This document shows positions 16,656 through 25,879 of a stretch of 64,000 bases of DNA, in pieces. The first letter of the stretch is position 1. The number at the start of each line of letters is the position of its first letter. Made by a program: the position numbers and the translations under genes. This DNA is from Candidatus Eremiobacterota bacterium. GTDB taxonomy: Bacteria; Vulcanimicrobiota; CADAWZ01; Ess09-12. Under the pieces are notes generated by a model. The model did no database searches and was not told the origin of the DNA. It worked only from the letters and a program-made list of their open reading frames with translations. Where the stretch lies: the NCBI GenBank assembly GCA_031082125.1, contig JAVHLM010000005.1:186001-250000 (forward strand), written 5' to 3'.

Positions 16656-18158
16656 ATGAAGCTGAAAGAACTGCTGCACTCCATCGCGGATTCACACGTG
16701 GTGGGGTCTCGAGAAATCGATGTGACGGGGATAGCTTATGATTCGCGGCAGGCCTTTCCGGGCTGCCTTTTCTGCTGTATTAAAGGCTTTAAGGCCGATG
16801 GCCACGACTTTATCGCCGATGCCCTTTCAAGAGGAGCAAAGACTGTCTGCCTGGAGAAGCCCATGGAGCTCCCCGATGGGGTGGTGAAAGTCGTCGTGCC
16901 CCATTCCAGGAGGGCTCTTGCCCTCATGAGCGCCGAGTTTTACGGCCATCCTTCAAGGAAGCTCAAGATTATCGGAGTGACGGGCACAAACGGCAAGACC
17001 ACCACCACTTCGCTCATTGAGATGATGCTCACCGCGTGCGGGGTGAAAACGGGCCTTATCGGCACCCTATTCACCAAGATAGGCTCCCTCAAGACCACCT
17101 CTAAAGTGACCACTCCTGAGTCCCTCGATCTCCAGGCAACCCTTGCCTCCATGGTGGACCATGGCTGCGAGTGCGCCGTATTTGAGGTCTCATCCCATGC
17201 CCTTGAGCTCCACCGAGTCGAGGGCTGCGTTTTTGACAGGGCTGTGTTCACGAACCTCACGCAGGATCACCTTGATTTTCACAGGAACCTGGAAGAGTAT
17301 TTCCAGGCCAAGCTCAAGATATTCACCGCCCTCGACGGAAGGGAGAAGGATCAGGCCGCGATCCTCAATGCTGACGATCCTTCCTCGAAACGCATAGCGG
17401 AGCATCTTTCGGTGCCGGCTCTCACCTATGGAGTGCGCGATAAGAAAGCCCTCTACCATGCCCGCGATCCCCAGGTCACTTTTGAAGGGCTCAGCTATCA
17501 GCTTATGGCGCCTGAGGGTATCATTCCCGTCACGATCCCTGTCTCGGGAGGATTCAATGTCTCCAACTCCCTGGCTGCCATTGCGGCAGCCTCATCGCTG
17601 GGCGTGCCCCCCGCGGAGCTCGCTTCGGCGGCAAGGGAGTTTCACGGTGTAAAAGGCCGTTTCGAGCTTATCAGGGCAGGCCAGGAATTCGCCGTCATCG
17701 TTGACTATGCCCACACGCCCGACGGCCTCGAGAACGTGCTCACCACCGCAAGGCAGATCACCTCAGGCTCTCTCATCACTGTCTTCGGATGCGGCGGTGA
17801 CAGGGACAGGACAAAGCGCCCCCTCATGGGAGGCATTGCCGCGACCCTCTCAGACAGGATTATCATCACTTCTGACAACCCGCGCACGGAGGAGCCCGGC
17901 ATGATAATCGCCGATATCGAGGAGGGCGTGAGGCTTGCAGGGAAATCCTACGAGCAGGAAGCTGACAGGAGGAAGGCCATCTTCAAGGCCCTGGGCATGG
18001 CGCGCCGCGGCGACACGGTGGTGATCGCCGGCAAAGGCCATGAAAACTACCAGATTTTCAGGGATCGGACCATCCATTTTGATGACGGCGAAGTGGTCCA
18101 TGAATTCTTCAAAGAACTCGTCTCCCGTGACGAGAAAGGAGAGCAGTGCGCAAAGTGA
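16656..18158 (+). CDS. murE: UDP-MurNAc-tripeptide synthetase (meso-DAP adding)
   Basis: ATP-dependent Mur ligase that adds the third amino acid to UDP-MurNAc-L-Ala-D-Glu. The ATP loop GVTGTNGKTTTTSLIE is near residue 108, with the HSRR and SSHAL motifs downstream. The specificity motif reads DNPRTEEPG; DNPR is the version found in meso-diaminopimelate-adding enzymes, so the peptidoglycan should carry meso-DAP. ATG at 16656 gives 500 aa; a GTG 18 bases earlier is possible. It overlaps murF by 13 bases. Confidence 0.94.
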   Translation: MKLKELLHSIADSHVVGSREIDVTGIAYDSRQAFPGCLFCCIKGFKADGHDFIADALSRGAKTVCLEKPMELPDGVVKVVVPHSRRALALMSAEFYGHPSRKLKIIGVTGTNGKTTTTSLIEMMLTACGVKTGLIGTLFTKIGSLKTTSKVTTPESLDLQATLASMVDHGCECAVFEVSSHALELHRVEGCVFDRAVFTNLTQDHLDFHRNLEEYFQAKLKIFTALDGREKDQAAILNADDPSSKRIAEHLSVPALTYGVRDKKALYHARDPQVTFEGLSYQLMAPEGIIPVTIPVSGGFNVSNSLAAIAAASSLGVPPAELASAAREFHGVKGRFELIRAGQEFAVIVDYAHTPDGLENVLTTARQITSGSLITVFGCGGDRDRTKRPLMGGIAATLSDRIIITSDNPRTEEPGMIIADIEEGVRLAGKSYEQEADRRKAIFKALGMARRGDTVVIAGKGHENYQIFRDRTIHFDDGEVVHEFFKELVSRDEKGEQCAK

Positions 18159-19573
18159 AGCCAATGAGGTTGTACGAACTTCTTGCCATGCTCGGCAATG
18201 ACCATGGGGCCTTCAGTGATGCCGACGTGGTCGGAATCTCGACGGACTCTAGAAGCATAAGGCCTGGCGAGCTTTTCATCCCCATATCGGGAGAGAATTT
18301 CAACGGTCACAGGTTCATCGCGAGCGCCCTCGGGCAGGGTGCCGTGGCGGCTCTCTCATCGGAGCCGGCCGGGGAGGGCAATGGGCAGGGAAAGATAATA
18401 CCGGTGGAAGACACCCTTCTTGCCTATCACCGGATTGCCGCCTGCTACAGGGAAAAATTTCCTGTCCGCGTCGTGGCCGTGACGGGGAGCAACGGAAAGA
18501 CCACCACCAAGGATCTCATCCATGAGGTTCTCTCGAGAAGATACCGCACCCTCAGGACTGAGGCGAACTACAATAACGAGATAGGCGTCCCCCATACCGT
18601 GATGCAGCTTGATGAAAAGAGCGAGATGCTGGTGATAGAGCTTGCAATGAGGGGAAAGGGCCAGATAGCTCAGCTCGCCGGGATTGTGAAGCCCCATGTC
18701 GGCGTCATTACAATTATAGGCGAGGCTCACTATGAGCTCCTCGGGTCCTATGAAGCCATTGCAGACGCGAAGGGGGAGCTTCTTCTTGCCCTTCCCCCCG
18801 ATGGGGCGGCAGTGCTCAACCGTGATGACCGCTGGTATGACCACCTTGCCGGGAAATTCCCTGGAAACAAATACTCCTTTGGCGAGGACCAGAAGGCGTC
18901 GCTGCGCATGCTTGAGTGCAGGCCTCAGAGCTCCGGCGGCTTCAATGTAAAAGTGGCGTCCTTTAGCGGCGGCGAGCTTGAATTCAGCATTCCTTTCCTT
19001 GGCCTCCACAATGTCTATAACACCATGGCGGCCGTGGCCGTCGGCCTTCTTCACCAGGTGCCTCCCGGCCAGATACAGGAGGCTCTCAACAGCTCAAAAA
19101 TCACGGGCAAGAGAATGGAGAAGCTGGTCACCGGCCAGGGCGTCATCGTGATAAATGACACCTACAATGCGAGCCCCCGCTCAATGGAATATGCCATCAG
19201 GACCCTGGCTCTTCTCCCCGGCGTCACGAGGAGGATTGCCGTTCTCGGCGATATGCGCGAGCTTGGCGGGATAGCCGAAGAAGCACACCGTGCCACAGGA
19301 AGGATGGTCAGAGAGGCAGGCATCGACTACCTCGTGACCCTCGGCGACCTGGGGAAGCTCATCCATGAAGAGGCGCTCCGGTCAGGAATGCCTTCGGGGC
19401 GCTGTTTCTGGTATGAGAGCAAGGATGAGGCCGGCGCGATGCTCGCAGGGATTCTGTCACGCGGTGATGCCGTGCTTGTCAAGGCATCCAGGCTCATGAA
19501 GCTTGAAGAGATAGTTGAACATGTCATGAGGCGGGGGGGCCATGAGAAATCCTCCCTGAGCGCCAGTCCTTAA
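18146..19573 (+). CDS. murF: UDP-MurNAc-tripeptide--D-alanyl-D-alanine ligase
   Basis: Adds D-Ala-D-Ala to the UDP-MurNAc tripeptide, completing the cytoplasmic pentapeptide precursor. It has the N-terminal STDSRSIRPGELF domain, the ATP loop VVAVTGSNGKTTTKD near residue 112, EANYNNEIGVP, and the NDTYNASPRSM motif typical of MurF. The GTG start is supported by AAAGGAG just upstream, inside murE; ATG 18164 would shorten the 475-aa product by six residues. Its D-Ala-D-Ala substrate needs a ligase (ddl) not present in this window. Confidence 0.94.
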   Translation: MRKVKPMRLYELLAMLGNDHGAFSDADVVGISTDSRSIRPGELFIPISGENFNGHRFIASALGQGAVAALSSEPAGEGNGQGKIIPVEDTLLAYHRIAACYREKFPVRVVAVTGSNGKTTTKDLIHEVLSRRYRTLRTEANYNNEIGVPHTVMQLDEKSEMLVIELAMRGKGQIAQLAGIVKPHVGVITIIGEAHYELLGSYEAIADAKGELLLALPPDGAAVLNRDDRWYDHLAGKFPGNKYSFGEDQKASLRMLECRPQSSGGFNVKVASFSGGELEFSIPFLGLHNVYNTMAAVAVGLLHQVPPGQIQEALNSSKITGKRMEKLVTGQGVIVINDTYNASPRSMEYAIRTLALLPGVTRRIAVLGDMRELGGIAEEAHRATGRMVREAGIDYLVTLGDLGKLIHEEALRSGMPSGRCFWYESKDEAGAMLAGILSRGDAVLVKASRLMKLEEIVEHVMRRGGHEKSSLSASP

Positions 19574-19589
19574 GAACCGAGGAGTTTCA

Positions 19590-20546
19590 ATGGCAGGAGC
19601 GATAAGCGTCTTTTTCCTGAGCTTCCTCCTCTCGGCGGGCTTGCTGCCCTTTTATATCAGGAAGGTCAAGGAGCTCCAGTGGGGTCAGCAGATTCGGCCG
19701 GAAGGGCCCCAGGATCACGCTTCCAAGAGCGGCACTCCCACCATGGGAGGGCTCGTGGTGCTTCTTGTGGTGATCATGTCACTTCTCTGGGTTCATCCCC
19801 TCACCTGGGAATACGGAATATTTGCAGCCTTCATAGTGATAAACGGCGCCGCCGGATTTTTTGATGATTTCATCAAGATAAAAAAGGGGCGCTCCCTGGG
19901 CCTGAGGGCAAGGGACAAGCTCTTCATCCATATTCTTCTCGGTATTGGTATCGCCTGGCTGATGAGGGAGTATTCCCCTCTTGGCGGAAAGATACTTGTT
20001 CCCTTCGCGGGATGGGTGGATACGGGGTGGTTTATCTATCCTCTCTGCATCGCCGTCATGACGGGGTGTGTCAACGCCGTAAACCTCACCGACGGCCTGG
20101 ACGGCCTCGCAGCGGGGAGCGTCATTGTCACCCTCGCGGGTTACAGCTATTTCTGCTTCGCCATGAAGCGCCTTGATCTTCTTGCCGGCTGCATCACTCT
20201 TGGCGGCGCCCTTCTGGGTTTTCTGGCCTTCAACTGTTTCCCCGCGAGGATATTCATGGGCGATACGGGCTCCCTGGCACTGGGAGGGGCCCTTGCAACG
20301 CTCTCGATTCTCACGGGAACAGAGCTCTTTCTTTTCATCATGGGGGGAGTGTACGTCGTGGAGGCCCTTTCTGTGGTGATACAGGTCACTTATTTCAAGA
20401 TGACCAAGGGGAAGCGGGTCTTCAGGATGAGCCCGATCCACCATCATTTTGCCCTGGGAGGGTGGCACGAGGTGCAGGTGACCACCAGGTTCTGGATAGC
20501 GGGGGCGCTGCTTGCGGCCCTTGGAGTATGGATTTATAGAATGTAA
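19590..20546 (+). CDS. mraY: Phospho-N-acetylmuramoyl-pentapeptide-transferase
   Basis: Polytopic membrane enzyme that transfers phospho-MurNAc-pentapeptide to undecaprenyl phosphate, giving lipid I. At 318 aa it has about ten hydrophobic segments. Signatures visible are KSGTPTMGGL, FFDDFIKIKK (Mg2+-binding Asp pair), NAVNLTDGLDGLAAG, GDTGSLALGG, and the C-terminal SPIHHHFALGGW. Sixteen bases separate it from murF and nine from murD, so this is one transcriptional unit. Confidence 0.96.
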   Translation: MAGAISVFFLSFLLSAGLLPFYIRKVKELQWGQQIRPEGPQDHASKSGTPTMGGLVVLLVVIMSLLWVHPLTWEYGIFAAFIVINGAAGFFDDFIKIKKGRSLGLRARDKLFIHILLGIGIAWLMREYSPLGGKILVPFAGWVDTGWFIYPLCIAVMTGCVNAVNLTDGLDGLAAGSVIVTLAGYSYFCFAMKRLDLLAGCITLGGALLGFLAFNCFPARIFMGDTGSLALGGALATLSILTGTELFLFIMGGVYVVEALSVVIQVTYFKMTKGKRVFRMSPIHHHFALGGWHEVQVTTRFWIAGALLAALGVWIYRM

Positions 20547-20555
20547 AAGGAACGG

Positions 20556-21929
20556 ATGATAATGGATTACGCAGGGAAAAGGGTAAGCATCATGGGCCTT
20601 GGGCGAAGCGGCAGGGCTCTGGCCGAAGTGCTCCTCGGGAGGGGTGCCCTTGTCTTTGTGAGCGATGCAAAGCCCAGGGAAGAGCTTGAGAGATTCCTTG
20701 AGGGCCTCCCGGAAGACCGCATTGTCGCTGAATACGGCGGCAACACCGAAAAAGTCTATGAAGGGAAGGATCTCATCGTCATAAGCCCCGGCGTCTCCAT
20801 CTATCACCCCGTGCTGGAGGCAGCCAGGAAACAAGGCGTGCCCGTCATCGGGGAGATTGAGCTGGCCTGGCAGTTTGCAAAGGCCCCGCTGATCGCCGTG
20901 ACAGGGACCAATGGCAAGTCAACGACAGTGAGCCTCATTCACCGGATTCTCAAGGAGGGGGGCGTCTCCTCTCTTCTTGCGGGGAATATCGGGGTTCCCC
21001 TCTCGGCCGAGGTTGCAGCCCATGACGAGGTGTCCTGGATTGTGGCCGAGGTGAGCAGCTTTCAGCTGGAGACAATAGCACAGTTCCGCCCACGGATAGG
21101 AGTCATCCTGAACATCACCGATGACCACAAGGACAGGCACAGGACCTTCAACGAATACGTAAGGGCGAAGGCGCGGCTTTTTGAAAACCAGGGCCCAGGT
21201 GATTATGCCGTGCTGAATTTCGATGACGCCTCTCTCCGTGACATTGCCCGGGAAGTGAGGGCAGAGCGCTATTTTTTCAGCACCAGCGGCGAGGTGGAGA
21301 GAGGGGCCTTCTGCAGGGACGGCTCCCTCTGGTTCCGCGGCGGCGGGGTCGAAGAGCTGCTGTTCTCCCGCGATGAGGTGCCTCTCAAGGGAGGCCACAA
21401 TCTCTCTAATGTCCTTGCAGTGCTCACGGTGGCAATGATTGCAGGAATAAGCGGCGACAGCGTGCTTTCGTCTTTGAGAGCATTCACGCCGCTCTCTCAT
21501 CGTCTTGAATATACTGCAACCGTAAGGGGGGTGAAATTCTATGATGATTCCAAAGGGACCAATCCCGGGGCCGTCATGGCAGCCCTGGAAAGCTTTACGG
21601 AGCCCATAACCCTCATTGCAGGGGGTAAGGATAAAAGCATGGATTTCAGTGACCTGGGGCGCAGGATAGCCCGGAGGGTCAAAAACCTGGTGGTGATAGG
21701 AGAAAGCGCCGAAAAGATAGCAGAGGCTTCCGCCATGGCGGGGATGAAGAGCATTACCCGCTCAGCCTCGTTCCCGGAAGCGGTAAAGAAAGCTTTCGAA
21801 GCCTCATCACCTGGCGACGTGGTGCTTCTCTCGCCGGCATGCGCGAGCTTTGACATGTTCTCGTCGGCAGAGCACCGGGGGGATTTGTTTCAAGAGCTAG
21901 TCAAGAAAATGGAGGTTGAGTACCCTTGA
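20556..21929 (+). CDS. murD: UDP-N-acetylmuramoylalanine--D-glutamate ligase
   Basis: Mur ligase that adds D-glutamate to UDP-MurNAc-L-Ala. The N-terminal Rossmann part starts MGLGRSGRALAEVLL, the ATP loop is AVTGTNGKSTTVSL near residue 112, EVSSFQLETI and NITDDHKDRH follow, and the third domain has YDDSKGTNPGAV and LIAGGKDKS. At 457 aa it is normal in length. ATG 20556 and ATG 20562 are both possible starts. The stop overlaps the TTG start of ftsW, which implies coupling. Confidence 0.95.
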   Translation: MIMDYAGKRVSIMGLGRSGRALAEVLLGRGALVFVSDAKPREELERFLEGLPEDRIVAEYGGNTEKVYEGKDLIVISPGVSIYHPVLEAARKQGVPVIGEIELAWQFAKAPLIAVTGTNGKSTTVSLIHRILKEGGVSSLLAGNIGVPLSAEVAAHDEVSWIVAEVSSFQLETIAQFRPRIGVILNITDDHKDRHRTFNEYVRAKARLFENQGPGDYAVLNFDDASLRDIAREVRAERYFFSTSGEVERGAFCRDGSLWFRGGGVEELLFSRDEVPLKGGHNLSNVLAVLTVAMIAGISGDSVLSSLRAFTPLSHRLEYTATVRGVKFYDDSKGTNPGAVMAALESFTEPITLIAGGKDKSMDFSDLGRRIARRVKNLVVIGESAEKIAEASAMAGMKSITRSASFPEAVKKAFEASSPGDVVLLSPACASFDMFSSAEHRGDLFQELVKKMEVEYP

Positions 21930-23224
21930 AGAAGAGTCCGGATCTGCTTATCGTCTTTCTCACTTACACCCTGCTCATCCTGGGGGTTATCATTGTCTTC
22001 AGCGCAAGCTCAGTCACCTCTTCGGTGCTTGAAGAGTGCAACAATGATCCCTTTTTCTACCTGAAGCGCCAGATAATATGGGCTCTTCTGGGATCGGCAT
22101 GCTTTTTTGCGGCAGGCAGGGTTGACCTCTTCAAGCTCAGGAGAGCGAGCCTCATAGGGGTCTTTTTCTCAATAATCCTTCTTGTTCTTGTGCTTATCCC
22201 CGGTATCGGCCACGAAACGATGGGAGCGCGGCGGTGGATGGGCTTCGGCTCTTTCACCTTCCAGCCAGCCGAAATAGCGAAAGTTTTCTTTGTGATCTAC
22301 CTTGCCGATTACCTCTCCAGGAGAAATGAGAAAATTACGGAATTTATCAGGCTTCTCCCCGTGATCGGCTTTGCTGGAATCATTATCGTGCTCATTGAGA
22401 AAGAGCCCGACCTGGGCACGAGCCTGGTCATAGGCGCCACGATGATGGGCATGCTCTTCATGGCAGGGGCCCAGTTAAAGCACCTTGTGGCGCTCTCCGT
22501 GTCGGGCGTCATGGTGGTGGGCATAAGGATTCTGGATGAAGGCTACCGGGTCAAGCGCTTTCTCTCCTTCATCAACCCCTGGGCCGACCCCCTCGGGTCT
22601 GGATACCATATCATCCAGTCCCTCATTGCCCTGGGCTCAGGCGGAATCGGGGGGCTGGGCCTCGGGCAGAGCAGGCAGAAATTCTTCTACCTTCCCGAAC
22701 AATACACGGACTTTATCTTTGCAATCATCGGGGAGGAACTGGGACTGCTGGGAACTCTCGCCGTGGTAATCCTTTTCGCGGCCCTTCTTTACCGGGGCTT
22801 CAAGGTCGCCTATGCGGCATCTCATCCCTATCTCAAGCTTCTGGCCGCGGGATGCACTTTTGTCATTGCCCTGCAGGCTTTCATGAACATGGGAGTCGTG
22901 ATAGGAATGCTCCCCTGCACGGGAATCCCTCTGCCCTTCATATCCTTTGGAGGATCATCGCTCCTCACGTGCCTTACCCTTATGGGACTGCTCGTAAACA
23001 TATCGCAATACTGCCCCAGGCGCACGGCCAGAGTCCCCATCTCCGCCAGGGGGGAAACGGAGGCGCTGCCCCGCCATGAGCCGGCAGCTGAGCAGGAAGC
23101 CGGGGCTCATGTGAGCGAAGCCGCTGAGAGAGAGGCATCGGAAGGTGAGATCGCCGAAGAGCTGCCTCCTGTCCCTGAAAGCGCGGTACAGGAGGAGAAG
23201 GAAGTAGTCCAGGCTCCGCAGTAA
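21926..23224 (+). CDS. ftsW: FtsW, SEDS-family lipid II polymerase
   Basis: Membrane glycosyltransferase that polymerises lipid II at the septum with FtsI. It has about ten hydrophobic segments, with SEDS landmarks GARRWMGFGSFTFQPAEIAK, EKEPDLGTS, GLGQSRQKFFYLPEQYTDFIFA, and GIPLPFISFGGSSLL. The TTG start overlapping the murD stop has GGAGG ten bases upstream. Beyond the last membrane segment is a 60-residue cytoplasmic tail rich in Glu, Ala and Pro, longer than usual and probably disordered. Confidence 0.93.
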   Translation: MKKSPDLLIVFLTYTLLILGVIIVFSASSVTSSVLEECNNDPFFYLKRQIIWALLGSACFFAAGRVDLFKLRRASLIGVFFSIILLVLVLIPGIGHETMGARRWMGFGSFTFQPAEIAKVFFVIYLADYLSRRNEKITEFIRLLPVIGFAGIIIVLIEKEPDLGTSLVIGATMMGMLFMAGAQLKHLVALSVSGVMVVGIRILDEGYRVKRFLSFINPWADPLGSGYHIIQSLIALGSGGIGGLGLGQSRQKFFYLPEQYTDFIFAIIGEELGLLGTLAVVILFAALLYRGFKVAYAASHPYLKLLAAGCTFVIALQAFMNMGVVIGMLPCTGIPLPFISFGGSSLLTCLTLMGLLVNISQYCPRRTARVPISARGETEALPRHEPAAEQEAGAHVSEAAEREASEGEIAEELPPVPESAVQEEKEVVQAPQ

Positions 23225-23229
23225 GGAGC

Positions 23230-24345
23230 GTGAATGCCGGAATGAAGGTCATTGTGACAGGGGGAGGGACGGGAGGCCATCTTTTTCCCGCCCTCGCCGT
23301 AGCCAAAGCCCTGAAAAAAAGGCATGAAGGGCTTTCAGTACTTTTCCTGGGCACCCGCCACGGTCTTGAAGCTACCCGCGTTCCCCAGGAAGGACTGCCC
23401 CTGGAATATATTCTTTCAAGGGGCCTCTCGTCGAATCCCTTCAAGGCGGGGGCCGCACTTGCCATAACCTCCCTCGGCTTCCTGCAGTCCATTGAGGTGC
23501 TGCTGCGGGAAAAACCGCGCCTTGTGGTAGGAACGGGGGGATATGTGAGCGCCCCCGTTGTCATGGCCGCTCATATCTGCAGGGTCCCTGCAGTGCTGCT
23601 GGAGCAGAATACCATCCCGGGGAAAACCAACCGCTTCCTCGCCCGTTTTGCCAGGAAAGTCTGCACGAGCTTCCAGGGGACGGAGCGTTATCTTCCTCCA
23701 GGGAAGGCACACCTTACGGGAAATCCTGTCCGTGAGGAGATCCTCGAGGTAAGCAGGGAGGAGGGAAGGCGGCGCCTTGAGATCCCTCCCGGGAGGCCCT
23801 GTATCCTTGTGACAGGAGCAAGCCAGGGGGCAAAGAGCATCAATGAGGGAATTCTAAAAGCCCTGGAGGGCTGGAAAGGCCAGGAATGGAGCATTATCCA
23901 TCTTACCGGTGAGAGAAACTATGAGGAAGTCTCGTCACGGGCCGCCGAGTTGCTCAGGGGTGCAAAACTTTTTTACCGGGCCATGGGATTTCTGGGCGCC
24001 ATCCACGATGCCTATGCGGCCTGTGACCTGGTGGTGTGCCGTGCCGGCGCCACCACCATTGCCGAAGTGACGGCGCGGGGAATTCCTGCACTGATAATCC
24101 CCTACCCTTATGCAGCGGAAGACCACCAGGTAAAGAATGCGCGCTGGCTTGAAGAGCAGGGAGCGGCTTTCATGATTGCCGATGACAAGGTGAAAGAAGA
24201 GCTTTCCCCCCTTCTCGGGAAGCTCATGAGGGATCCTGAGGCATTGCGCTCGATGGCGGAGCGCAGTAAAGCACTGGGAAAACCTGAAGCTTTAGATGAA
24301 ATTTTGAAGGTATTGGATATTTTTCTGTCGAATCAGAAGGCTTAA
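23230..24345 (+). CDS. murG: UDP-GlcNAc:lipid I N-acetylglucosaminyltransferase
   Basis: Peripheral membrane GT-B enzyme converting lipid I to lipid II. The first glycine loop is TGGGTGGHLFPALAVA, the second is VVGTGGYVSAPVV, LEQNTIPGKTNR follows, and the C-terminal domain has GASQGAKSIN and CRAGATTIAEV. At 371 aa the size is normal. A GTG at 23230 and an ATG at 23242 (MKVIVTGGG) are competing starts; the AAGGAG at 23223-23228 is too close to the first and rather far from the second. Confidence 0.95.
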   Translation: MNAGMKVIVTGGGTGGHLFPALAVAKALKKRHEGLSVLFLGTRHGLEATRVPQEGLPLEYILSRGLSSNPFKAGAALAITSLGFLQSIEVLLREKPRLVVGTGGYVSAPVVMAAHICRVPAVLLEQNTIPGKTNRFLARFARKVCTSFQGTERYLPPGKAHLTGNPVREEILEVSREEGRRRLEIPPGRPCILVTGASQGAKSINEGILKALEGWKGQEWSIIHLTGERNYEEVSSRAAELLRGAKLFYRAMGFLGAIHDAYAACDLVVCRAGATTIAEVTARGIPALIIPYPYAAEDHQVKNARWLEEQGAAFMIADDKVKEELSPLLGKLMRDPEALRSMAERSKALGKPEALDEILKVLDIFLSNQKA

Positions 24346-24386
24346 TATTTTCGCTTGGACTCGTGAGCCTTTGAAAGGAGTTTTCC

Positions 24387-25808
24387 ATGAGGCAAGTTCA
24401 CTTTATAGGCATTGGCGGTATCGGGATGAGCGGCATCGCCAGAGTCCTCCTGGAAAAGGGATACAGGGTGACAGGCTCTGATATCAGGCCGTCATCGATG
24501 ATGAGGAAGCTTGAAGATCTCGGTGCATCATGCTTTATAGGCCATTCAGGCCAGAATATAGGAAGCGCTGACGTGGTAGTCGTCTCTTCCGCCATTCCGG
24601 AGAAGAATCCGGAGCTTGTCGAAGCCAGGAGGAGGCAGATTAAAGTGGTGCAGCGCGCCGAGATGCTGGGCTTTCTGATGCAGAGTGTCTACGGAATCGC
24701 CGTTGCGGGAACTCACGGGAAAACCACGACCACTTCGATGATTGCCGCGGTCCTTGAGCAGAACGGGCTTGATCCCACGGTGGTCATCGGCGGAGAGCTG
24801 AATGACATCGGCTCAAACGCGAGGCTTGGCCACGATCCTTATCTTGTGGCCGAAGCCGACGAGAGCGATGCCTCCTTTCTGCACCTCAGCCCAAGGATGG
24901 CGGTCATCACCAGCATAGACTCCGACGTGAACCTCAATGTCATGCCGTACGTGGCCTGTAATTATGACTATGACCTCACGATGAAGAAAATTATAGAGAA
25001 TTTCAAGGCCTTTATCGAAAGGCTCCCCGGGGACGGGAACGTGGTGCTCTGCATCGACAATGAAAACGTGAGAAACCTCTATCCTTCAGTGGGAAGAAGA
25101 AAGATATCATACGGGCTCTCCCCCGATGCCGATATCCGCGCCGAGGAAATCACCCTTGCGGAGTTCTGCTCCACCTCGAAGATAAGCTTCAAGGGGAAGC
25201 TTCTTGGGAATCTGCATCTCAGGGTGCCGGGACGCCACAATGTTCAGAACGCCCTTGCCGCCATAGCTATCGGCCTGGAGCTGGGCTTTTCCTTTGAGGG
25301 AATCCGGAAGGCACTGCACGCCTTTCCCGGGGTGCAGCGCCGTTTCCAGATACTGGGGGAAGCTTCCGGCGTACTTGTCGTCGATGACTATGCCCATAAC
25401 CCCTCAAAGATCAAGGCGGCCCTCCATGCCGCGAGGACGGGGTGGGGAAAGCGTGTCATTGCCGTCTTTCAGCCTCATCGCTATTCTAGAACCCGCTTCC
25501 TTTTTGATGAGTTCTCCGGCGCTTTCAATGACGCCGATGTGCTCATTGTCACCGATATCTATTCTGCCGGTGAGCAGCCTATAGTGGGAATGAGGGGGGA
25601 AACCCTTGCGGAGTATATCGCGCAGAGAGCCCCTCATGTGGAGGTCCTTTCCATACCGAAGAATGATGAGGTGATTGCTTATCTTGCGCAGTTCGCCGCA
25701 CCGGGCGATCTTGTCATCACTCTTGGGGCAGGAGACATATGCCGTGTTGCGGAGAAGCTCTGCGAGAGGCTCAATATGAGGCATATTCAGTATGCTGCCA
25801 CGGGGTAA
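24387..25808 (+). CDS. murC: UDP-N-acetylmuramate--L-alanine ligase
   Basis: First Mur ligase, adding L-Ala to UDP-MurNAc. The N-terminal domain has HFIGIGGIGMSGIAR, the ATP loop is VAGTHGKTTTTSMIA near residue 108, then EADESDASF, the RRFQILGE segment, DDYAHNPSKIKA and FQPHRYSRT. At 473 aa it is a standalone MurC, not fused to Ddl. In many genomes murB follows here; instead a 71-base gap leads straight to ftsQ. Confidence 0.96.
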   Translation: MRQVHFIGIGGIGMSGIARVLLEKGYRVTGSDIRPSSMMRKLEDLGASCFIGHSGQNIGSADVVVVSSAIPEKNPELVEARRRQIKVVQRAEMLGFLMQSVYGIAVAGTHGKTTTTSMIAAVLEQNGLDPTVVIGGELNDIGSNARLGHDPYLVAEADESDASFLHLSPRMAVITSIDSDVNLNVMPYVACNYDYDLTMKKIIENFKAFIERLPGDGNVVLCIDNENVRNLYPSVGRRKISYGLSPDADIRAEEITLAEFCSTSKISFKGKLLGNLHLRVPGRHNVQNALAAIAIGLELGFSFEGIRKALHAFPGVQRRFQILGEASGVLVVDDYAHNPSKIKAALHAARTGWGKRVIAVFQPHRYSRTRFLFDEFSGAFNDADVLIVTDIYSAGEQPIVGMRGETLAEYIAQRAPHVEVLSIPKNDEVIAYLAQFAAPGDLVITLGAGDICRVAEKLCERLNMRHIQYAATG

Positions 25809-25879
25809 GAATCGGCGACATGCCTTGCCTTCGTCCTGTGTTGAAGCCCTATTAAAGTTTACTCTATAAAGAGACGCCC